A program made the position numbers and the translations under genes. A DNA stretch of 64,000 nucleotides from an uncultured Slackia sp. (GTDB lineage: Bacteria; Actinomycetota; Coriobacteriia; Coriobacteriales; Eggerthellaceae): NCBI RefSeq assembly GCF_934630525.1, contig NZ_CAKTVX010000008.1, forward strand, positions 61,394 to 125,393, in the 5' to 3' direction. How positions within the stretch are numbered: position 1 is the first letter of the stretch; each line of letters opens with the position of its first letter. Of the stretch, positions 57,557-64,000 are shown piece after piece. The notes under the pieces were generated by a model. That model was not told the origin of the DNA. It did not search any database and saw only the letters and a list, made by a program, of their open reading frames with translations.

Positions 57557-58318
57557 ATGATCGTTGCAGTACCCATTAAGATCGTGGCCGACGACCAGGA
57601 TCTCGTCGTCAATCCCGATCTGACCATCGATGGCTCGAAGGCCCCCCGTGTGGTGTCCTCCTACGATCTGAACGCCATCGAGGCCGCCGTCCAACTGGCT
57701 GAGGGTGTTCAGGATGCCCGCGTGGTGGCTGTGTCCGTGGCCGATGCCAAGGCCGACAACTCTAAGCTGAAGAAGAACATCCTGGCCCGCGGTGTTGACG
57801 AGTTCGTGCTCATGGCCGATGATGCCTGCGCCGACTTGGACGCCCACGCTACGGCGAAGCTGCTGGCTGGCATGATCGCCGATTTGCAGGCCGATCTCAT
57901 TATCTGCGGCGACGGCTCGGCCGACAACTACGCCCAGCAGGTGGACGTGCAGTTGGCCGATACGATGGGGCTTCCCGTCGTTACGGCCGCGTGTTCGGTG
58001 GCACTGGAAGAGGGTCAGGGCACGGTGGTGTGCGATCGCTCGCTGGAGACGGTGGTTCAGACCGTGCGCGCCGCACTGCCCGCGGTGGTGAGCGTGGTTC
58101 CCGATGCGGCCCTGCCGCGCATCCCCGGCATGAAGGACATCCTGGCCGCCGGCAAGAAGCCCACTTCTCTGGTGGCCGCCCCCACCATCCCCGAGGCGAC
58201 GGTGGAGACCCTCTCGATTGCCGGCATCAAGCCGGCCGAGCGTCAGATGAAGATCTTCGATATGTCCGTGAGTGGGGACGTGGCCGCGTTTGCCGCCGAA
58301 CTCAAGTCGGCCCTCTAG
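57557..58318 (+). CDS. fixA: Electron transfer flavoprotein beta subunit FixA
   Basis: The 253-residue subunit has the EtfB fold: VAVPIKIVADDQ, SSYDLNAIEAAVQLAE and GDGSADNYAQQVDVQLA (nucleotide site). It pairs with FixB to carry electrons to the acyl-CoA reductase. In FixABCX systems this subunit can bind NADH for electron bifurcation. The ATG at 57557 is preferred over a GTG two codons earlier on spacing to AAAGGGG. Order caiA-fixA-fixB is tight. Confidence 0.93.
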   Translation: MIVAVPIKIVADDQDLVVNPDLTIDGSKAPRVVSSYDLNAIEAAVQLAEGVQDARVVAVSVADAKADNSKLKKNILARGVDEFVLMADDACADLDAHATAKLLAGMIADLQADLIICGDGSADNYAQQVDVQLADTMGLPVVTAACSVALEEGQGTVVCDRSLETVVQTVRAALPAVVSVVPDAALPRIPGMKDILAAGKKPTSLVAAPTIPEATVETLSIAGIKPAERQMKIFDMSVSGDVAAFAAELKSAL

Positions 58319-58337
58319 GAAAGGAGCGAAAATCGCT

Positions 58338-59225
58338 ATGAACGTACTGGTCTTAGCTGAAAACGATGCCGCTGCACGCGATTTGTGCGCCGGTGCCTAC
58401 ACGCTGGCAGACGAGGTCTCGCTTGTCGTATTCGACCCTGACAGCCCTCTGCGTTGCGCGAACAAGGTGTTCTGCATCGATGTGCCCGAGGATCGTACGG
58501 TAGATGACGCCTATCTTACGGTCAAAGGGATTGTCGTCGAAGAAGAGCCCGCTATCGTGCTCGTCGAGCCCACGCGCTCGCTCAAGGTCGTGGCGGGTCG
58601 TCTGGCCGACCGTTTCGGCACCTCGGTCGTGACCGATATTCTCTCCCTGAACGATAACCAGGCCGACAAGATGTACTTCGGCGGCGTGGGCCATCGTCTG
58701 TGCGAGGTACGTGGCAATATCGCCCTGTACACGGTTGGAGCCGGCGTGCTCGGCGGCGTTGCGGAAGAGAAGAGTGCCGTTGTGAAGAAGGTGGACTATC
58801 TCGTTCCCGATGGGGCGCTCACGGTTGTGGGGGTGAACCCCCTGGAGTCCTGCGGCACCAACCTTCCCGCCGCGGATGTCGTGGTGGCGGGCGGCCGCGG
58901 CTTCGCCTCTAAGGAGGAGCTGGGCCTGCTGGATGATTTGGCTCACAAGATTGGCGGCGAATGCGGCTGCACCCGTCCCTTGGCCGAGGGCGTCGACTGG
59001 ATGCCGCGCGAGACCTATATCGGCGTGTCCGGCCTGATGCTGGCCCCGAAGGTGTACGTGGGCGTGGGCGTGTCTGGTCAGATGCAGCACATGGTGGGCT
59101 GCAACCGCGCTGCCACTTTGTTCGCCATCAACAAGGACAAGAACGCCCCCATCTTCAAGATGTGCGACTACGGCCTGGTGGGCGACTTGAACGAGGCGCT
59201 GCCGGCTCTGGTGGCGGTCCTGTAA
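58338..59225 (+). CDS. fixB: Electron transfer flavoprotein alpha subunit FixB
   Basis: The 295-residue subunit ends with the EtfA FAD signature GVSGQMQHMVGC, FAINKDKNAPIF and DYGLVGDLNEALPAL. The N-terminal half is an adenine-nucleotide-like fold. AAGGAG lies before the ATG at 58338, 19 bases after fixA. A strong hairpin and a clear rise in G+C separate it from fixC. Confidence 0.93.
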   Translation: MNVLVLAENDAAARDLCAGAYTLADEVSLVVFDPDSPLRCANKVFCIDVPEDRTVDDAYLTVKGIVVEEEPAIVLVEPTRSLKVVAGRLADRFGTSVVTDILSLNDNQADKMYFGGVGHRLCEVRGNIALYTVGAGVLGGVAEEKSAVVKKVDYLVPDGALTVVGVNPLESCGTNLPAADVVVAGGRGFASKEELGLLDDLAHKIGGECGCTRPLAEGVDWMPRETYIGVSGLMLAPKVYVGVGVSGQMQHMVGCNRAATLFAINKDKNAPIFKMCDYGLVGDLNEALPALVAVL

Positions 59226-59285
59226 GCCTTTTCCGTTTCAGCGGCTTACCCTTACCCCGAGTGCGGCCGCTGACTCTTTCCTCTG

Positions 59286-59313
59286 GCGGCCCGGCTCTCA
59301 TCGGCCGGGCCGC
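59286..59313 (+). terminator. Hairpin between fixB and fixC
   Basis: GCGGCCCGG (59286-59294) pairs with CCGGGCCGC (59305-59313). The tail ATCTCTGTTTC is only partly T-rich, so it may attenuate rather than stop transcription. Confidence 0.55.
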
Positions 59314-59359
59314 ATCTCTGTTTCAATCGTCCTCCCGCAAGGGAGAGGAAGGAGAAAGA

Positions 59360-60661
59360 GTGTCTGACGCAGATTTCGACATCATCGTCGTCGGGTCGGG
59401 TTGCGCCGGCGCCGTGGCGGCCTACGTGGCGGCCGAGGCCGGCAAGAGCGTGCTCGTGGTGGAGCGCGGCAACTACGCCGGGGCGAAGAACATGACCGGC
59501 GGCCGCATCTACTCGCACGCGCTGAAGCAGGTCTTCCCGAACTTCGAGGAGGAAGCCCCGCTCGAGCGCAAGATCACCCACGAGCGCATCGCTATGCTGA
59601 GCCCCGACTCGGAGATGACCGTCGACTTCACCTCCGCGGAGCTCGCCCGCGAGGGCAGGGACTCCTACAGCGTCCTGCGCGGCCCCTTCGACCAGTGGCT
59701 CGCCGAGAAGGCCGAGGCCGCCGGCGCCGAGTACATCTGCGGCATCGCCGTGGAGGAGCTGATCCGCGACGAGGCGGGCAAGGTGTGCGGCGTGCGCGCC
59801 GGCGAGGACGAGATCACCGCCGAGGTGGTCATCGTGGCCGAGGGCGCCAACGCCCTCCTGTCCGAGCGCTCGCTCGGCAACCCCCGCCCGAAGCCGCACG
59901 AGATGGCCGTGGGCGTGAAGGAGGTGTTCGAGCTCCCCGCAGACCGCATCGAGGACCGGTTCCTCGTGCCCGAGGGCGAGGGCGCGGCCATGCTGTTCGT
60001 GGGCGACTGCACCAAGGGCCGGGTCGGCGGCGGCTTTTTGTACACCAACAGGGACTCCGTCTCGCTGGGCCTCGTGGCCACCATCTCCACGGCGGCCGAC
60101 GGCGCGAACCCCGTGCCGGTCTACCAGATGCTGGAGGACTTCAAGAGCCACCCGGCCGTGGCCCCCATCATCCGCGGCGCCAAGATGGTCGAGCACTCCG
60201 GCCACATGGTCTCCGAGGGCGGCTGGAACATGATCCCCGCCTACACCTTCGACGGGGCGCTCGTGGCGGGCGACGCCGCCATGCTCTGCATGAACCTCGG
60301 CTACATGGTGCGCGGCATGGACTTCGCCGTGGCCTCGGGCCGCATGGCCGCCGAGGCGGCGGTGGAGGCGCTGGACTCCGGCGATGTCAGCGCCGCGGGC
60401 CTTTCGGGCTACCAGCGCCGCATGGAGGACTCCTTCGTCATCCAGGACCTGAGGACCTTCGGCAAGTGGCCCCACGTCATGGAGGAGTGGGACGCCATGT
60501 TCACCGACTACCCGGTCATGGTGAAAGAGGTGTTCAACGCCATGTTCAGCGTGGACGGGCAGCCCCAGCAGCCGCTCGCCAAGCGCATTATGCCCATCGT
60601 GAAGAAGCGCGGCCTCATCAAGACCGCCATGGAGATGAAGAAGGCGGTGAGCGCACTGTGA
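59360..60661 (+). CDS. fixC: FixC, ETF-quinone oxidoreductase-type flavoprotein
   Basis: The 433-residue FAD protein starts FDIIVVGSGCAGAVAAYVAAE (dinucleotide fold near residue 5). It has RGNYAGAKNMTGGRIYSHAL and ALVAGDAAMLCMNLGYMVRGMD, the standard FixC motifs. It links the FixAB flavoprotein to the quinone pool or, with FixX, to ferredoxin. A GTG start at 59360 follows AAGGAG. Almost every codon ends in G or C, far more than in caiC or the transporter, which suggests a separate origin or recent replacement of this segment. Confidence 0.93.
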   Translation: MSDADFDIIVVGSGCAGAVAAYVAAEAGKSVLVVERGNYAGAKNMTGGRIYSHALKQVFPNFEEEAPLERKITHERIAMLSPDSEMTVDFTSAELAREGRDSYSVLRGPFDQWLAEKAEAAGAEYICGIAVEELIRDEAGKVCGVRAGEDEITAEVVIVAEGANALLSERSLGNPRPKPHEMAVGVKEVFELPADRIEDRFLVPEGEGAAMLFVGDCTKGRVGGGFLYTNRDSVSLGLVATISTAADGANPVPVYQMLEDFKSHPAVAPIIRGAKMVEHSGHMVSEGGWNMIPAYTFDGALVAGDAAMLCMNLGYMVRGMDFAVASGRMAAEAAVEALDSGDVSAAGLSGYQRRMEDSFVIQDLRTFGKWPHVMEEWDAMFTDYPVMVKEVFNAMFSVDGQPQQPLAKRIMPIVKKRGLIKTAMEMKKAVSAL

Positions 60662-60957
60662 GCGAGATCGCGACCATTACCGTGAACGTCGACGAGTACC
60701 TGAGCGCGAACAAGTACGAGGTGGACGAGGAGAACGCCCACATCGAGCTGGTCGAGGACCCCGACATGGAGGAGTTCAAGAAGCTCGTGCGCGTGTGCCC
60801 GGCGGCCCTGTACAAGATCGACGGGGAGGGCAACACCTCCTTCGACTACGCCGGCTGCCTGGAATGCGGCACCTGCCGCATCGCCTGCGGCGACACCATC
60901 GTCGAGAAGTGGGACATGCCCCAGCCCACCATGGGCGTGGAGTACCGCTTCGGCTAA
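60658..60957 (+). CDS. fixX: Ferredoxin-like protein FixX
   Basis: The 99-residue iron-sulfur protein has the motif CLECGTCRIACG near its C-terminal third and an earlier Cys in RVCPAALY, enough for one 4Fe-4S cluster. It partners FixC. The GTG start overlaps the fixC stop (GTGA), so translation is coupled. It shares the very high G+C of fixC. Confidence 0.93.
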   Translation: MSEIATITVNVDEYLSANKYEVDEENAHIELVEDPDMEEFKKLVRVCPAALYKIDGEGNTSFDYAGCLECGTCRIACGDTIVEKWDMPQPTMGVEYRFG

Positions 60958-60964
60958 GAAGCGC

Positions 60965-61001
60965 GCATGCCCCCTTCCGACAGTACGGGAAGGGGGCATG
61001 C
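60965..61001 (+). terminator. Strong hairpin after fixX
   Basis: GCATGCCCCCTTCC (60965-60978) pairs perfectly with GGAAGGGGGCATGC (60988-61001). No T tract follows, so it may protect the upstream mRNA or attenuate the next gene. Confidence 0.6.
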
Positions 61002-61019
61002 GATGATTGCGAGGATAGC

Positions 61020-61976
61020 ATGAGGCCTGATATATACGAAGTGCGGCCAGGACTTTTCTGTGCAGTGATCCCCTTCCCGAACAACCCCTTGAAAGCTGTT
61101 AATTGCTACATTGTTCTCGATAGCGAACGAACACTGGTGATCGATATGGGGTTCGATCTTCCCGTATGTCGAGAGGCGTTGCTCTATGCGCTCAAAGAGT
61201 GCGGGCGTTCTTGGGAAAGCGTGCAGGTCGTGGCAACGCATTCTCATCCCGATCATATCGGATTGCTTGACAGTCTCGCGCCCGTCGGGTCTCCCGTATT
61301 GGCCGGTTTCGCTTCTATAGAGGATCTAATCTCCTCGTATCGTGCGGTGAGGGATGCAGTGCCGCTGCTTCTTGACGGCGCGTTGCTCGATGAGTCGTTT
61401 TGCCAAGTTCGCTTTTCCCCATGTGCGAACGTGCCTATTCAAAGAGTGGTTGAGGGGGATGAGATCGCTGCGGGACGCTACCGATTCCAGGTCATGGAGA
61501 CACCAGGCCATGACGAGTGGCACATTTGCCTTTGCGATGCATCGGCGGGCGTGATGTTGGTGGGTGATCATGTGTTGAGGAAAATCGTGCCCAGCGTCAA
61601 CGTCTTCACTCCCCATCGCGACCTTTTGGGTTCCTATCTTAACAATCTTCAGCGCATGCCGGCAACGGGGGCGCTCACAGCGTTGCCGGGGCATGGAAGG
61701 CCCATCGAGGATGTGCGAGCCGAGGTTGATCGAATTAGAACGTATTATCTCGATAAGGTGGAGGAGATTTACGAACTTGTCTGTCAAGGTTTTGATGATC
61801 TCGAATCTATTGCAGCTCGTTCCAGCGGACTTTTCTCGTGCTGGTCGCACCAGCATCCGCTGTGGCGAATACGGTCAGTGACCGAAGTAATGGCGTACTT
61901 GGTGAAATTGGCTCATGATGGCCGCGTCGCCATCTCCTGCGACGCATCGTGCCGGTACCTCTTTGAGCCTTGTTGA
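61020..61976 (+). CDS. Metallo-beta-lactamase-fold hydrolase of the pathway cluster
   Basis: The 318-residue soluble protein has the metal motif THSHPDHIGLLD near 75, METPGHDEWHICL, VGDHVL and LPGHGRP, so all ligands for a two-metal site are present. The last 70 residues form a helical domain as in larger glyoxalase II-like members. It lies at the end of the fix gene series. A thioesterase acting on a CoA or related thioester of the pathway is plausible. A lactonase is another option. GAGGA lies before the ATG at 61020. Base composition returns to that of the caiC-like gene. Confidence 0.8.
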   Translation: MRPDIYEVRPGLFCAVIPFPNNPLKAVNCYIVLDSERTLVIDMGFDLPVCREALLYALKECGRSWESVQVVATHSHPDHIGLLDSLAPVGSPVLAGFASIEDLISSYRAVRDAVPLLLDGALLDESFCQVRFSPCANVPIQRVVEGDEIAAGRYRFQVMETPGHDEWHICLCDASAGVMLVGDHVLRKIVPSVNVFTPHRDLLGSYLNNLQRMPATGALTALPGHGRPIEDVRAEVDRIRTYYLDKVEEIYELVCQGFDDLESIAARSSGLFSCWSHQHPLWRIRSVTEVMAYLVKLAHDGRVAISCDASCRYLFEPC

Positions 61977-62041
61977 CGATGTTTTTGCTGAGATAGCTTA
62001 CTGGTTTGCCCGTGTGTCTGCCTGCGGTAGTATGCAAAAAC

Positions 62042-62566
62042 CTGCAGGATGGCACCTACACGCGTTATGCTGCCTCCAAGGGTGTGATTCTTGCTTCGGG
62101 GGACTACAGCTATAACGACGAGATGCTTCAAAAGTATGCCCCCTGCGTGTATGCCCACAAGTAACTACCTTTTCTCTCACGAAGGAATGGACTGCAAAGG
62201 AAACCACGCAAGCACTGGCGACGGCCAGAAGCTCGGAATCAGCGTCGGTGGACACCTTGATATCGCCTCCCATGCAATCATGGCGCATATCTTCCAATTC
62301 GGCGTCGAAAACTTTATCGAGCTGAACGAGCGAGAAGCTGCATGCGTCTTCTTGTCACCACGGGCGGTCTTGTCACCGATACAAACGCACGGGTTCTTGA
62401 CGACGACCTGAATCCCATCCAGGGGCTGTATGCGGTTGGAAACGTTCAAGGTGGCAGGTTCGTCGACGATTATCCGTTCAGCCTGTCAGGCGCCAGCCAT
62501 GCAGCCGCACTAACCTATGGCTACCTTGCCGGCGAGCACATTGTGAATGGCGAAACCGCGGAATAG
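62042..62566 (+). pseudogene. Fragments of a fumarate-reductase-type flavoprotein
   Basis: A first piece encodes YAASKGVILASGDYSYNDEM and stops at 62164. A middle piece in another frame (about 62180-62330) has HASTGDGQKLGISVGGHLD. The last piece (to 62566) encodes TTGGLVTDTNARVLD and GLYAVGNVQGGRF, the C-terminal FAD region. Together they follow the order of an FAD-dependent reductase like the one at 44399, but the N-terminal half is gone and frames are broken. It cannot be active. Confidence 0.75.
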
Positions 62567-62854
62567 TCCATTCAACCAAACCATATCACGACCCTCCCAT
62601 TCGAGCGCGTACGACGCATGCGGTCGCCCCCTCCAGGCCACATGCGTCGACGCTGTCGTCAATCCCTTTATATTCACGGTCCCATCACACTAAGGGTGCA
62701 TGAATAGAGAAAAGCTCTCTGGCATGGGATTATTTAGAAAGTCGATTTGCAAGAGAAGTTAGCGGAACGTGTCAGCAAAAACATTGGGAAGCTGATGCCT
62801 TGCCGCTTGGCGATGTCTGCATGAAATTTGATTAATACAGTAAAAGAAGCGTGC

Positions 62855-63475
62855 CTATGCTGAAATAATGCACGGCAAAGGCAAATCATGCGGCTCGGTT
62901 GGAACCTGATTAACCCGCTGCGTTTCGAATGCCACACCGATGATTTTAGCGCCGGCCCCCGGGAGTGTTTCACATGAAACGAACCTGAGGTATTCATCGT
63001 AATTGCCACCGCCGTACCCTAGGCGTTGAAAGTCGCTATCGAATGCGACCATGGGAACGATTACCGCATCAATTGACCCAGGTGCACAAACAGGGAAATC
63101 AGAGATCGACTCATCGTCTTCCGCATAACGTTTAAGAGGGTTGGCGATAAAAGGGACATTCCTATCCTGCCAAGCAGGGTATTCGACCGAGCGCATATTC
63201 ATGCGAGGGGTAGAACCCTTCATATTCATGCAAGGGAAAACCACGGTTAACTTTTGTGTATAGCACCAGGCAATAAATCCCTCGAGGTCCACCTCGCTTT
63301 TCATTGAGGCGTATACAGCAACCGTAGAACCTGGGCTCAGGCTCGCGAGCCGGTCTTTGAGCTTCTGGCAAATGGCACGTGAAGCTTGCTCTCGGGCGGA
63401 AGCCGATAAGGCATCACGCCGGGTGAGTACCTCCCGGCGGAGCTCTTTCTTGGTATGTATCGCGTCGTTTTGCAT
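62855..63475 (-). CDS. 5-formyltetrahydrofolate cyclo-ligase
   Basis: The 206-residue enzyme uses ATP to turn 5-formyl-THF into 5,10-methenyl-THF in folate metabolism. It has the N-terminal KKELRREVLTRRDALS, VAVYASMKSEVDLEGFI, and the motif RLGYGGGNYDEYL near 165, close to the family's GxGgGyYDRfL. The ribosome site before the ATG at 63475 is weak. A degenerate parS-like sequence (62966-62981) is embedded near the 3' end. The gene stands alone between remnants and tRNA-Arg. Confidence 0.9.
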   Translation of the reverse strand: MQNDAIHTKKELRREVLTRRDALSASAREQASRAICQKLKDRLASLSPGSTVAVYASMKSEVDLEGFIAWCYTQKLTVVFPCMNMKGSTPRMNMRSVEYPAWQDRNVPFIANPLKRYAEDDESISDFPVCAPGSIDAVIVPMVAFDSDFQRLGYGGGNYDEYLRFVSCETLPGAGAKIIGVAFETQRVNQVPTEPHDLPLPCIISA

Positions 63476-63736
63476 GATCGAAGTATAACGCCGCGCCCAG
63501 CAAGCGACGAAATCGTTTCGGTTTCATCGCTTGCTCAAGCGTGATTCCCTTGATTCGTTTTCGACTTCGATGAATCGCGGTATGGTAACGAAGGCGGGTT
63601 CGCCTCGTGGCGAATACGATTCTTGACTCTCTTGCGCTCGCGATGCCTGTCTCGAGGTCAAAGTCTTCTGATCCTTATGAAAATTAATGCAAAACACGAG
63701 GTCGCAATCGAGTTAGAAATATTTTCAAAAAAGTCT

Positions 63737-63765
63737 TTGCAAATCCTGGAAAAGCTTGTTATTAT
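63737..63765 (+). promoter_or_regulatory. Promoter of the second tRNA-Arg
   Basis: TTGCAA (63737-63742) and TATTAT (63760-63765) are separated by 17 bases. The tRNA begins 20 bases further on. Confidence 0.65.
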
Positions 63766-63785
63766 AGACGAGCTGACAAAGCAAC

Positions 63786-63862
63786 GCGCCGTTACCTCAG
63801 CTGGATAGAGGGACTGACTACGAATCAGTACGTCGGGGGTTCGAATCCCTCACGGCGCACCA
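63786..63862 (+). tRNA. tRNA-Arg (anticodon ACG), second copy
   Basis: All 77 bases, including encoded CCA, are identical to the tRNA at 13796-13872 but on the other strand. Flanking sequences differ. Confidence 0.97.
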
Positions 63863-63872
63863 CTTGAATACC

Positions 63873-63899
63873 AAAGCCGCTCATAAGAGCGGCTTTTTG
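63873..63899 (+). terminator. Terminator of the second tRNA-Arg
   Basis: AAAGCCGCTC-ATAA-GAGCGGCTTTTTG is a compact intrinsic terminator 10 bases after the tRNA. Confidence 0.9.
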
Positions 63900-63955
63900 T
63901 TTATAAGTCTCGATAAAAAATTGAGGCATATAGGACAAAAAGTGTGTCTCATCTA

Positions 63956-63987
63956 GGGGCATCGGCGCAGGTCGATGCCCCTTTCTC
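63956..63987. terminator. Hairpin at the right edge
   Basis: GGGGCATCG (63956-63964) pairs with CGATGCCCC (63973-63981) and is followed by TTTCTCG. It probably serves a gene beyond the window or reads both ways. Confidence 0.6.
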
Positions 63988-64000
63988 GTTCGTTTAAATT

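Noticed and set aside
59252..60475. 407-codon open frame opposite fixC
   Set aside because: It results from the extreme third-position G+C of fixC, and the His/Gly/Val-rich product has no motif.
62966..62981. Fourth functional parS site
   Set aside because: Two positions differ from the palindrome, and it lies far from the other three. Noted only as degenerate.

Overview
This 64-kb window carries the chromosomal replication origin of a high-G+C Gram-positive bacterium, most likely a gut member of the Coriobacteriia (Eggerthellaceae-like). The reasons are the origin gene order, the LuxR regulators with many-helix membrane domains, the Tat-exported fumarate-reductase-type flavoprotein, the NRAMP-related magnesium transporter and the overall protein style. 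The genus cannot be named from the sequence alone.

Left arm (1-13.6 kb). It opens with two decayed genes, a LuxR regulator and an internally deleted helicase remnant. Then come leftward housekeeping and metabolic genes: galE, an aspartate-type aminotransferase, citrate synthase, the serine-pathway set DUF1015-serA-serC, and a two-gene magnesium module in which a stand-alone MgtE sensor domain is translationally coupled to an NRAMP-related transporter.

Origin region (13.8-33.4 kb). gyrA, gyrB, dciA, recF, dnaN, dnaA and an ATPase/winged-helix gene run leftward, while rpmH, rnpA, yidD, yidC, jag, rsmG, parA, parB, rlmN and ddl run rightward. Origin-like sequence occurs twice. A DnaA-box/GC/trio unwinding element lies between dnaA and dnaN, and a dense array of GTGGAAA-type boxes lies between the ATPase gene and rpmH. 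Three perfect parS sites occur, two of them inside coding sequence.

Middle (33.5-42.4 kb). A tail-anchored hypothetical protein, a DinG-type helicase with an N-terminal exonuclease, a single-pass envelope protein, a very large membrane M28-peptidase-like protein that has lost most metal ligands, a small zinc-ribbon protein and tRNA-Gly.

Accessory region (42.4-63 kb). A LuxR regulator sits next to a Tat-exported flavoprotein reductase. It is followed by a patch of broken genes (a Fic fragment, a frameshifted Abi-family protein, and a chimeric YvcK/WhiA scar). A large SARP-type regulator then faces a divergent nine-gene cluster: carboxylate transporter, CaiB-like CoA-transferase, CaiC-like CoA ligase, CaiA-like acyl-CoA reductase, FixA, FixB, FixC, FixX and a metallo-beta-lactamase-fold hydrolase. 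Together they look like a complete pathway that imports an unsaturated carboxylate, makes its CoA ester, and reduces it with electrons delivered through the Fix flavoproteins. The carnitine transporter and hydratase of the classic cai system are absent, so the substrate is probably something else. The window ends with a 5-formyltetrahydrofolate cyclo-ligase and a second, identical tRNA-Arg(ACG) gene in the opposite orientation to the first.
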